Source: Idiomarina ramblicola
Lineage (GTDB): Bacteria; Pseudomonadota; Gammaproteobacteria; Enterobacterales; Alteromonadaceae
NCBI RefSeq assembly: GCF_003987255.1
Contig: NZ_PIQC01000004.1
Span: 297,718-361,717 of the forward strand
DNA: 64,000 nt
Direction of reading: 5' to 3'
Below the pieces are notes generated by a model, which saw only the letters and a list, made by a program, of their open reading frames with translations, did no database searches and was not told the DNA's origin. Shown here piece after piece: positions 30,679 through 37,873 of this stretch. Numbering within the stretch: position 1 is the first letter of the stretch; the number at the start of each line of letters is the position of its first letter. The translations under genes and the position numbers were made by a program.

Positions 30679-31980
30679 ATGACTGGGCCTGTAGAAGCAG
30701 CTGTAGATAGAAAAAATATTCTAGACTGGTTGGGTAGCTTAGATTTAGAAGCGCCTATTTCTTCTAACCAACCCAGTGTAAATGTGCCATTTCAACGTTG
30801 GTTCCGTTTTAAAGAAGCGTACTCTCCGAAACTTGTACTCGATGTTGTTGATCAATTGGATGAATTACCTTCCCACGTATTTGATCCTTTCGGAGGCTGT
30901 GGAACAAGTGCCATAACCTCTCAGTTTTTAGGTATCCCTTCGACAGTCGTCGAGGTTAACCCGTTTTTAGCTGATTTGACTGAATCAAAGTTATGCAGCT
31001 ACCACGTAGAAAAACTAAAAAAATATCTTTCAAAGATTCAATACGAAACTTTAGCTGATATAGAACCTTCACTAAAAGTTGATTCATTTCCTAAAACGTT
31101 TTGTGAACCAGGTCGCTCTGGTAAGTGGCTCTATAATAAATCTTCATTTAAACGAATACTTCAATATAGAGAAGCTATAGAGCGTATTTGTGATGAAAAG
31201 TATAGGCGGTTCTTTACAATAATTTTGGGCTCAATTTTGGTCCCGATTAGTAATATTTTCATAAGCGGGAAGGGTCGAAAATACCGCCAAAATTGGAACT
31301 CGCGACAGAAATCAGCGATTGACGTAGAGCAAGCGTTTAACGAGAAAGCACAACAAGCAATATCCGATGTTCAAAAGCATTCTACTAAACTTGAGCAGTA
31401 TGAGATATTAAGAGGAAGCTGTTTAGATCACGCTAAAAACATTGATGGTTTCGAGCTATCTATTTTCTCACCTCCTTACCCTAATAGCTTTGATTATACG
31501 GATGTTTATAATGTTGAGCTTTGGATGCTTGGCTACTTTAAATCAAATGATAGCTGCAAAGAACTAAGAGCAAAGACGCTTAGGTCGCACGTTCAAGTAA
31601 ATCGTAGCTATGAAGTAAACTTTGATATACCAAAGGCTTTGGATAAAGTGATTACAGGACTAAAAAATATAAGAAATGAACTTTGGAATAAAGATATTCC
31701 CGAGATGGTTTTAGCGTATTTTGATGACCTTTTTCAACTACTCACAACGATGAGAGGAAAAATATCCGAAAATGGCAATATAGTTATTGTTGTTGGAGAT
31801 AGTGCATATAAATCAATACGGATTCCCGTGACGACTCTTCTGTGCGAGCTTGCTCAACAAGCTGGCTTTGTAGTACATGAAAATAAAGTATTACGTAAGT
31901 TGAGGACTAGCCCTCAACAAGGCGGGCAGGCTAGCTTAGACGAAAGCATGATTTGGTTGAAGCCGGAGTTGTATGATTAA
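30679..31980 (+). CDS. DNA methyltransferase (amino-methyltransferase type)
   Basis: The protein has 433 residues. The SAM-binding motif FDPFGGCGT is at 68-76, followed by VVEVNPFLADLTESK, and the catalytic motif SPPYPNSFDY is near 264. S-P-P-Y marks exocyclic-amino (N4-cytosine or N6-adenine) methylases, and the order (SAM site before catalytic site) is that of the alpha or gamma groups. The specificity domain is not recognisable, and no dedicated restriction endonuclease stands beside it except the nuclease gene upstream. A 120-base gap with AAAGGA and a TATACT-like box separates it from the ABC operon, so it has its own promoter. It may protect host DNA from the adjacent nuclease or from incoming restriction. 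Confidence 0.85.
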   Translation: MTGPVEAAVDRKNILDWLGSLDLEAPISSNQPSVNVPFQRWFRFKEAYSPKLVLDVVDQLDELPSHVFDPFGGCGTSAITSQFLGIPSTVVEVNPFLADLTESKLCSYHVEKLKKYLSKIQYETLADIEPSLKVDSFPKTFCEPGRSGKWLYNKSSFKRILQYREAIERICDEKYRRFFTIILGSILVPISNIFISGKGRKYRQNWNSRQKSAIDVEQAFNEKAQQAISDVQKHSTKLEQYEILRGSCLDHAKNIDGFELSIFSPPYPNSFDYTDVYNVELWMLGYFKSNDSCKELRAKTLRSHVQVNRSYEVNFDIPKALDKVITGLKNIRNELWNKDIPEMVLAYFDDLFQLLTTMRGKISENGNIVIVVGDSAYKSIRIPVTTLLCELAQQAGFVVHENKVLRKLRTSPQQGGQASLDESMIWLKPELYD

Positions 31981-32371
31981 TTGGAAAACTCTGCCTTAAA
32001 AACGCAGGTTTGCCAACTGCATGATTTGGTAGGAAAAATTGTAGAGTATCGCTTTGTAATAGACTATATGTCAGCAGAAAGTTAAGCCGTTGATGAATTA
32101 ATATCAGCTCGAAAATGGAGAAAGAAAGAGACTATATCCCTAGAGCAAACATAAACCCACAAGTTTTTAGGTAGTATTCACGTTAGTTTTAATAAATGCT
32201 AACTCAGAAAAATTAGATTAGACCCCCATGAAAATAGGAAGAAAAAGTAAAGAATTAAGGGGGGCGATCCTATTGATGTAAAACTAATTAGCAAACGCTG
32301 TTACTTTCTTTCAGACTAGGTGTCAATTTTTCTGAAAGTCTAACAAATTTAATTATTAAACTATAGTTAAG
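31981..32371. other. Noncoding 391-base gap, possibly with decayed coding remnants
   Basis: Immediately after the methyltransferase stop there is a 34-codon frame (31981-32085, TTG start possible) and then a second short frame in another phase to about 32153. Both read like helical protein but are too short to name. An inverted repeat CTTTCAGA/TCTGAAAG lies near 32308-32337, before the next gene, and could be an operator or weak terminator. No RNA gene was recognised. Confidence 0.4.
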
Positions 32372-32383
32372 ATGGTTAGCTAT

Positions 32384-33532
32384 ATGAATAAGAAAAAACT
32401 TACGTTTTTATCGTTGTTTATAATCTTTTCATGTTTTTCGGAAGCAGAAGTAACCGAAACTGTTTTGTACGACAAAGCTTTAAAACATGCTAGTAATACA
32501 GTAAATGAACCCGATACAGGCAAGGTGACAAACCAAAGTCAGATAGAAAAGTCTTTGGACACCGTCGAGAGTCAGCTTCAGACAGTTAGTCAGGAAGTTT
32601 CTAGTATAAAGAGTGAGTTACTAGCTAACGGAGGCTATATTTCGGAAGAGGAAACGCGTGAGATAGTCGATAATGAATTAGATGAGCTCAGTAACCGAAT
32701 GGCAACTCTAATTGGGCATGTAAAGAATATCCACTCAGAGAACTTACGTGTTTTGACTCACTCGAGTGACCAAGCGGTGAACAGTGCTGCTTCATCTGCT
32801 TCTAGCTCCCGAGAGTCTTTAGAGTCTTTCGTAAGCTTTGTTCAAATTGTTCTTGGTTTTATTGGTCTGATAATTGGTGTGATCGCCTACTTTATTTATA
32901 AAGCTCGTAAAACGGTAGAGGAAACTCATGATATCAGTAGCAGAGTTATCTCCGAGGTTAACCGGCTAAACCTTTTAAAGGAAGAGATAAGGCTGCTACA
33001 TAAATTAATAGACTTGAAAGACGCTTATCGGCAATACATAGAGGGTAAGGGAAAGAATAATCTTGATGTAGAGCAGAAAAAAAGGCACTTGAATAATCTA
33101 TCGGGCTCTCTAATTCATGGTTACAAAGATATGAAAAGCTTATGGGAGAAGCAAGATTCAAGTGAGGATAAGACAGAATTTTTGGATGAGCTTACGGAGA
33201 ATCTATCCTATTGTTGTTCTGTAAAAGGAGTTATAAAGTATAATGAGGGCGATAAACGCGGTGCTGCCGACTGTTTCGAACTGGCTTACATAAATAACAG
33301 GTACAACTTCAGAGACCGTATACATAACTACGGTTGCGCTAAAGCATTTACTTATACTCAGTTTCGCAATAAGGACGATCTTGGAAAGGTCGTTGATTGC
33401 TATGTTGAGTTGGCGCAATTTGCAGGGGCTCGTGAGCATTTCTTGAAAGATGATGATCTCGATGGTTTAAAAAGCGAGATAGACTGTGAGCTGAAAAAGA
33501 GAGAGCAAGAAATGCTCGTAGTTGCGGTTTGA
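32384..33532 (+). CDS. Membrane-anchored coiled-coil protein of unknown function (transposon cargo)
   Basis: I prefer the ATG at 32384 (MNKKKL), giving 382 residues; the ATG at 32372 adds four. An N-terminal hydrophobic segment (LTFLSLFIIFSCFSEA) looks like a signal peptide. Residues about 45-110 are predicted coiled coil, followed by a Ser/Ala-rich stretch, a clear membrane helix at about 151-172 (IVLGFIGLIIGVIAYFIY), another coiled coil, and a C-terminal part with a TPR-like repeat (IKYNEGDKRGAADCFELAY). The likely topology is a periplasmic coiled coil and a cytoplasmic helical repeat domain. Not recognised. Its position among defence-like cargo invites an envelope-sensing or membrane-effector role, which is speculation. 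Confidence 0.6.
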   Translation: MNKKKLTFLSLFIIFSCFSEAEVTETVLYDKALKHASNTVNEPDTGKVTNQSQIEKSLDTVESQLQTVSQEVSSIKSELLANGGYISEEETREIVDNELDELSNRMATLIGHVKNIHSENLRVLTHSSDQAVNSAASSASSSRESLESFVSFVQIVLGFIGLIIGVIAYFIYKARKTVEETHDISSRVISEVNRLNLLKEEIRLLHKLIDLKDAYRQYIEGKGKNNLDVEQKKRHLNNLSGSLIHGYKDMKSLWEKQDSSEDKTEFLDELTENLSYCCSVKGVIKYNEGDKRGAADCFELAYINNRYNFRDRIHNYGCAKAFTYTQFRNKDDLGKVVDCYVELAQFAGAREHFLKDDDLDGLKSEIDCELKKREQEMLVVAV

Positions 33533-33555
33533 GAGAATTTAATGCTAATAAAATA

Positions 33556-33582
33556 AAAAGGAGATGCCTAGCATCTCCTTTT
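33556..33582. terminator. Strong bidirectional hairpin behind the last cargo gene
   Basis: AAAAGGAGATGC (33556-33567) pairs perfectly with GCATCTCCTTTT (33571-33582) around the loop CTA. On the plus strand it is followed by only four T. Read on the minus strand it is followed by TTTTTATTTTATT, a better terminator, which hints at minus-strand transcription from the left-end region. Confidence 0.85.
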
Positions 33583-34039
33583 CACATCAAACGAAGTCTT
33601 CATCGATAAAAAACATGTAATCACCTTAACTACTTACATAGTCTCCGACAAGTTTTGCTCAAAATATCAACTTTGCCTCTGACATTCAATGCTTTTAATG
33701 CCTTAAAAAACAGTATGTTAAGACTGGCCCTATCAAAACGGTTAAGTTCATCGCCTGCGGCGACCGAAAAAAGTAATCATTTACATACTTTCATTTCAAA
33801 ACAGGACCGTATACAGCGTTACCGTATACAATGAAATTCAAACCTAATCCCATAAAGCCTAAGCATAACACAAAATTAGGTTAAGAATCCTAGAGTATTT
33901 TTCCAACTGTAATGTGTGACCTCTCCTCCCTCCCTAGAATAGAACCATTATACCTATAAGTGTTACCAACGGTTGAAAGGGCGCCATCGTTTGAACCAGG
34001 TGGTTGGCCGGGCTCACGAACAGTAAGCCCTTTAATTTT
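33583..34039. other. Noncoding left-end-proximal region of the transposon, with a cryptic minus-strand frame
   Basis: There is no gene with a normal start. On the minus strand a frame is open from 33776 down to the TAG at 33632-33630 (48 codons without ATG) and reads as plausible protein (NRFDRASLNILFFKALKALN). It could be the tail of a decayed gene. A TATAAT stands on the minus strand near 33950. ACCGTATAC occurs twice (33806-33814, 33821-33829). Confidence 0.4.
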
Positions 34040-34173
34040 TTTAAAGCTTTAATGTCATAAGAGTAAAGTTGCTCTTTTTAAATTAAGATCTTTAATGTTA
34101 GAAGTGTTGTAATCGCAAATCTAACTCTATTAATAGAGATGAGAAAATTTAAAAACTTTAATGTACGACTACA
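34040..34173 (-). repeat. Left end of the Tn7-like element: three TnsB-type sites
   Basis: Inverted copies of the ACATTAAAG site lie at 34040-34055, 34083-34098 and 34149-34164, separated by gaps of 27 and 50 bases. The spaced arrangement over about 130 bp is that of the Tn7 left end. The terminal bases at 34173 read TGTAGTCGTACATTAAAG on the minus strand and match the right end except for two bases. Confidence 0.9.
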
Positions 34174-34178
34174 TTTTG
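34174..34178 (+). repeat. Target site duplication, distal side (TTTTG)
   Basis: Identical to 17075-17079. The original glmS downstream sequence continues from here. Confidence 0.93.
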
Positions 34179-34277
34179 TCGTATCTTAAATTTAATACTG
34201 AAGATATCTTTATTTTTCTGCGCCATTACTTTTAGGTACTGTTGTATCCTCAATACTTGAAATAATTATTAGAGAGC

Positions 34278-34646
34278 TCATTTTTCTCTATTCAACAGCA
34301 TATTAATAACAATACTGAAGAATAAGGCCGTAACCGGAAGTGAGTAAAAGTAAACGGCGGCCAGAGGCGACCCAGCAGTTATTCCTCCACTTGATATCAT
34401 CCAAAAAGCAGTACCTGTAATGCTGATGTATGAAAGCCACCTTTTGACAAAATGAACTTCTTTAGAGGTACTAGACCGGCTCGAGATATAAATAAAAACA
34501 TAGACAAAGCCGAAACTCAGGAGCTCCGGCGAGCCAAGAGCCCCCTCTCCTAACATGACAATCGTCCAAAGTACGCCTGCTAAGGGGAGTAGAATATCGT
34601 TATCGTTCTTATTCAAATCATTTCTCTTTGCCAATAGGGTAATCAT
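34278..34646 (-). CDS. Hypothetical membrane protein
   Basis: This 122-residue protein has three to four hydrophobic segments (LLPLAGVLWTIVMLGEG, FGFVYVFIYI, YISITGTAFWMI, LPVTALFFSIVINMLL). No family recognised. It is the second gene of a two-gene minus-strand unit, 6 bases behind its partner. It lies just outside the transposon, so it was the neighbour of glmS before insertion. Composition is AT-rich compared with the atp and glm genes. Confidence 0.6.
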   Translation of the reverse strand: MITLLAKRNDLNKNDNDILLPLAGVLWTIVMLGEGALGSPELLSFGFVYVFIYISSRSSTSKEVHFVKRWLSYISITGTAFWMISSGGITAGSPLAAVYFYSLPVTALFFSIVINMLLNREK

Positions 34647-34652
34647 CAGTTT

Positions 34653-35129
34653 TTAGATTTTTTTCGATAGATAAGGGTCATCTTTATCTTTCTTGTAGAC
34701 TAAGTAAACTTCTCCGTCTTTGTTTTCAAGGTGTGCTTCATAAATTGTGTCATCTGTTAGGTAAAGTCTTTCTGGTTTTATGAGAACTTTATTGTTAGCG
34801 CTATAAGCCATCAAAGCTCCTCTATGGCGCTCTACCCAAAAAATTTCAGAATCTACCTTCAAAGTGCTTACAACTGAGATATTTTGCCTTACAGGTAAGA
34901 ACATCAAAGCCAATATCGCTATTGTAAGTAGCGCCACAGTTGCTTTTCCAAGCTTAAAAGACAGCAAAGCGACAACCAGAAAATATATCGTTATCAATAA
35001 GGTAACTAAAATTCCAACTTCCTTATTTCCGATAATCTGATTGATAAATTTAAACCCAAAATTGTAAAAAATCAGGGTGACAAGAAAAGGTAATGTAAAA
35101 AGCAGTAACGCGTTTCTCTTCTTTAACAT
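34653..35129 (-). CDS. Hypothetical membrane protein
   Basis: This 158-residue protein has three N-terminal membrane helices (about 7-25, 38-60, 63-80) followed by a soluble beta-rich tail of 70 residues (WVERHRGALMAYSANNKVLIK...). Not recognised. It is transcribed with the gene at 34278 and divergent from the permease gene. Both genes could be a remnant of an earlier island at the same attachment site or a lineage-specific pair. Confidence 0.6.
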   Translation of the reverse strand: MLKKRNALLLFTLPFLVTLIFYNFGFKFINQIIGNKEVGILVTLLITIYFLVVALLSFKLGKATVALLTIAILALMFLPVRQNISVVSTLKVDSEIFWVERHRGALMAYSANNKVLIKPERLYLTDDTIYEAHLENKDGEVYLVYKKDKDDPYLSKKI

Positions 35130-35262
35130 AAAATTTCTTCGTAGTTTAGTTTTAGTAAAATGTTAATTAATTTCCCTACTATATGGGATGGTTAACTGGA
35201 GGGCAATGGCCGGATCTTCCTTGTTGGTATATAGTGAAACTGACAGTTTGTAAGGAGCTATC

Positions 35263-36489
35263 ATGGAGAATTTTCTATCGCTATGGGGCGAATCGGCTTA
35301 CACCAGCCTGGGTTTTTTCTGGATGGCGTTATGGGCGTTTGTATTAGGTTATTTAATTAGTAGCTTAATCCAAGTGCTTATCACCAAGCGACGAATGCGC
35401 AAGGCGATGGGGGGTAATGACCTTAAGTCTGTTTCGTTGGGTACCTTTTTCGGTTTTATCTCCAGTTCCTGCAGTTTTGCTGCGTTATCAACCACCCGGG
35501 CTTTGTTTAACAAGGGCGCGGCGTTCAGTGCTTCAATGGCCTTTATGCTGGCCTCCACGAACCTGGTCATTGAACTGGGTTTTGTTATTTCTATTTTCCT
35601 TGGTTGGCAGTTTGTGGTGGGTGAATACGTTGGCGGGTTGTTGCTGATTCTATTCGTCTGGCTCTTTATTACGTTAACTAACCCTCAAAACCTGATTAAG
35701 AATGCGCGAAAAGAAGACGAAGAGGACGAGGAAAATCAACACGAGAGCACATTATCGGATCTTTTCAGTCAGGATACCTGGCAAAAGGTCGGCCAAAAAT
35801 ACGTAATGGAATGGCAGATGGTCTGGAAGGACGTACTTATTGGTTTCACTGTTGCCGGCGTCATTTCTGCCTTTGTGCCCAGTGCGTTTTTTGAATGGTT
35901 GTTTATTGGTGTGGGTACAGAGGGTGATCCGGGTTTCTGGTCTTTACTGCAGCAAGCGGTAGTCGGCCCTGTGGCAGCATTTTTCACCTTTATTGGCTCT
36001 ATGGGGAACATTCCATTGGCTGCCGTTTTGTTTGGTGAAGGTGTGGCCTTTGCCGGTGTTATGGCATTTATTTTTTCCGACTTAATTGTACTACCGGTGC
36101 TCAAAATCAATGCGCGGTATTATGGCTGGAAAATGGCTCTGTACATAGCCTTAATGCTCTTTACCTGTCTGGTCGCGACTTCTTTAGCCATGCATTATGG
36201 TTTACTGGCGTTTGATCTACTGCCGGATGCGTCGCAGTGGTCCTCTCCGGCAGAACAACAGCACTTTAAGCTGGATTATGGTTTTGTTTTAAACCTTATT
36301 TTCTTACTGCTGAGCGTGGCTATGGTTGTACTTTGGCGACAGAAGCAAAAAGAACACGAACACCACCATCATCATGACCATGGCGGCTCTTCTTCGTTGA
36401 GCGACAAGGTCATGAATGGACTGTGCGGTATCAGTGTCCTCTGGTTATTAGGCGGAATGGGCTTTTATCTTACAAGTAGCGCCGGTTAG
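35263..36489 (+). CDS. Permease of the DUF318/YraQ type, probably metal-related
   Basis: This 408-residue integral membrane protein has two homologous halves. The first contains GFISSSCSFAALSTTRALFNKGA, and the second contains SMGNIPLAAVLFGEGVAFAGVMAF; both match the permease motifs of the DUF318 family (SO_0444-like Cu/Zn efflux and related carriers). A cytoplasmic acidic linker (KEDEEDEENQHE) and a His-rich tail (HEHHHHHDHGG) look like metal-binding segments. It lies beside MerC and CDF genes. The exact substrate is not shown by sequence. Confidence 0.75.
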   Translation: MENFLSLWGESAYTSLGFFWMALWAFVLGYLISSLIQVLITKRRMRKAMGGNDLKSVSLGTFFGFISSSCSFAALSTTRALFNKGAAFSASMAFMLASTNLVIELGFVISIFLGWQFVVGEYVGGLLLILFVWLFITLTNPQNLIKNARKEDEEDEENQHESTLSDLFSQDTWQKVGQKYVMEWQMVWKDVLIGFTVAGVISAFVPSAFFEWLFIGVGTEGDPGFWSLLQQAVVGPVAAFFTFIGSMGNIPLAAVLFGEGVAFAGVMAFIFSDLIVLPVLKINARYYGWKMALYIALMLFTCLVATSLAMHYGLLAFDLLPDASQWSSPAEQQHFKLDYGFVLNLIFLLLSVAMVVLWRQKQKEHEHHHHHDHGGSSSLSDKVMNGLCGISVLWLLGGMGFYLTSSAG

Positions 36490-36845
36490 CTCTGACCGGC
36501 GCAATGCTCGTGCTTTAAATGAAAAAAGTGACCACTAATTAAGGTAAGCGAGCCAATAACAGTGAGTAAAATTTCAATTGGGCCATGAAAAAACTGGGCA
36601 ATAACGACCGCTAAACAACCAAGCGGTAGTAATACCCGACTGAGCTTAGCCTGCGGGTTTTTCCAGGCATAATACCCCTGAAATATCGCCATGGTTAACA
36701 CTGGAAGCAATAGTAGCTGGTGAAAAAAAGGCGTTTCCAGAGTGCTTACTAACGAGTTGGTTCCCAGAAAAATAAGCAGTATTGGCGTTGCCAGACAATG
36801 GACAAAACACAGGCCAGAGAAAAATATACCGAGTCGATCACTCAT
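36486..36845 (-). CDS. MerC-domain membrane protein
   Basis: This 119-residue protein has four membrane helices. The N-terminal segment SGLCFVHCLATPILL carries the Cys pair typical of MerC-like proteins, and HFFHLKHEHCAGQS at the C-terminus adds further His/Cys ligands. MerC carries mercury in mer operons, while chromosomal relatives are thought to move other soft metals. It converges on the permease with a 4-base overlap. A Zur-type box upstream suggests zinc control. Confidence 0.75.
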   Translation of the reverse strand: MSDRLGIFFSGLCFVHCLATPILLIFLGTNSLVSTLETPFFHQLLLLPVLTMAIFQGYYAWKNPQAKLSRVLLPLGCLAVVIAQFFHGPIEILLTVIGSLTLISGHFFHLKHEHCAGQS

Positions 36846-36893
36846 TTCTTTCTCCTTATAACTGAGTAGTCGATACGAACGACCTAAACATAA

Positions 36894-36908
36894 TGTTATA
36901 ATATAACA
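36894..36908. promoter_or_regulatory. Zur-type operator between merC-like gene and CDF gene
   Basis: TGTTATA-A-TATAACA has perfect 7-bp arms around one base and agrees with the gammaproteobacterial Zur consensus core (TGTTATAWTATAACA). It lies in the 140-base divergent region, 49 bases upstream of the MerC-like start and 78 upstream of the CDF start. Confidence 0.7.
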
Positions 36909-36985
36909 ATTAATCTCTGATGTCGAATTCTGGCTCGCTTAGTATTAAGATGAAAACTTACTGAAATTGGTAATTAAGGAGATTT

Positions 36986-37861
36986 ATGCACCACCATCAT
37001 CACCACGAAAGCTCATCGGAGCGCATCGGTTGGGCGTTTTTTCTCAACCTGTGTTTTACCATTATTGAGTTTATTGGTGGGGTGCTGACCAACAGTACGG
37101 CCATTTTAGCTGATGCGGTTCATGACTTGGGTGACAGCATCTCAATTGGTATGGCCTGGTTGCTGGATAAGTTCAGCCGAAAAGACGCGACTCACACTTT
37201 TACCTACGGTTACCAACGCTTATCTCTGGTTGGCGCGTTTATCAATGCGGTTGTACTGACCGCAGGCTCTATCTGGATTTTATTTGAAGCTATTCCACGG
37301 TTATGGGACCCGGTAATGCCCATGGCCGAAGGTATGGCATTACTGGCTGTGTTCGGCGTTATTGTAAATGGCTATGCGGCGTTTAAACTTTCTCACGGCA
37401 AGTCGTTAAACGAGCGTGTGCTCAACTGGCATCTGCTTGAAGATGTGCTGGGTTGGGTCGCGGTGTTAATTGTGTCTATCATTTTGATGTTCGCTGACTG
37501 GCCTATTCTGGATCCTTTGCTATCCATTGCCTTCACTCTATTTATTTTAGTCAACGTTATTCGCCACCTGGGCTCGACGATTAAGCTGTTTGTGCAGGCG
37601 TCCCCGGATCCGGAAGTTTATCGACAAATACGAGAGCAACTGACATCGTTAAAACTCGTTAACGATGCTCATCATTTACATTTTTGGTCGTTGGATGGCG
37701 AACGTCATGTCTTAACGGCACATATTGTGGTATCAAAAGAACTGGAATGCGCAGAGAGAGCGCTTTTAAAACAACAAATATCGGAACAGTTGGCTGTGTT
37801 TGAGTTGGCTCATACAACGATTGAGCTAGAGTACCCAGACGAAGCTTGTCGAGATCATTAA
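36986..37861 (+). CDS. Cation diffusion facilitator (CDF) transporter
   Basis: This 291-residue protein has six membrane helices and a C-terminal cytoplasmic metal-sensing domain (HHLHFWSLDGERHVLTAHIVV). The first transport-site motif is ADAVHDLGDS in helix 2, and the second lies in LNWHLLEDVLGWVAV. It belongs to the zinc-type CDF exporters such as ZitB/CzcD. The N-terminus is MHHHHHHESSS, a natural run of six His. The start has a good AAGGAG site. It is followed 12 bases later by a GST gene. Confidence 0.9.
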   Translation: MHHHHHHESSSERIGWAFFLNLCFTIIEFIGGVLTNSTAILADAVHDLGDSISIGMAWLLDKFSRKDATHTFTYGYQRLSLVGAFINAVVLTAGSIWILFEAIPRLWDPVMPMAEGMALLAVFGVIVNGYAAFKLSHGKSLNERVLNWHLLEDVLGWVAVLIVSIILMFADWPILDPLLSIAFTLFILVNVIRHLGSTIKLFVQASPDPEVYRQIREQLTSLKLVNDAHHLHFWSLDGERHVLTAHIVVSKELECAERALLKQQISEQLAVFELAHTTIELEYPDEACRDH

Positions 37862-37873
37862 CCGGAGAAGATC

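Larger units (their letters stand above)
17080..34173 (+). mobile_element. Tn7-like transposon (tnsABCDE plus defence-like cargo) at attTn7
   Basis: The element is 17,094 bp. The ends are TGTCGGCGTACATTAAAG at 17080 and, on the complementary strand, TGTAGTCGTACATTAAAG at 34173. Direct flanking repeats are TTTTG at 17075-17079 and 34174-34178. Each end carries three TnsB-type sites with the core ACATTAAAG, closely packed on the glmS side (right end type) and widely spaced on the far side (left end type). Contents in order: DUF262-HEPN pair, tnsA, tnsB, tnsC, tnsD, tnsE, three-gene ABC ATPase/nuclease operon, DNA methyltransferase, membrane coiled-coil protein, noncoding left end. Intact ends, intact transposase active sites and a perfect target duplication suggest recent and possibly still mobile DNA. 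No cas genes or spacer array were seen. Confidence 0.96.

Noticed and set aside
33745..33772. Single hairpin-like sequence (GTTCATCGCC-TGC-GGCGA...) that resembles a type I-F CRISPR repeat in layout
   Set aside because: Only one copy, stem of five bases, length and bases differ from known I-F repeats, and no cas gene is in the window.
33968..34030. Minus-strand stretch with GGTTCAAA followed by GGCGCCC that recalls the T-arm of a tRNA
   Set aside because: No matching acceptor stem, D-arm or anticodon arm can be folded; taken as chance.
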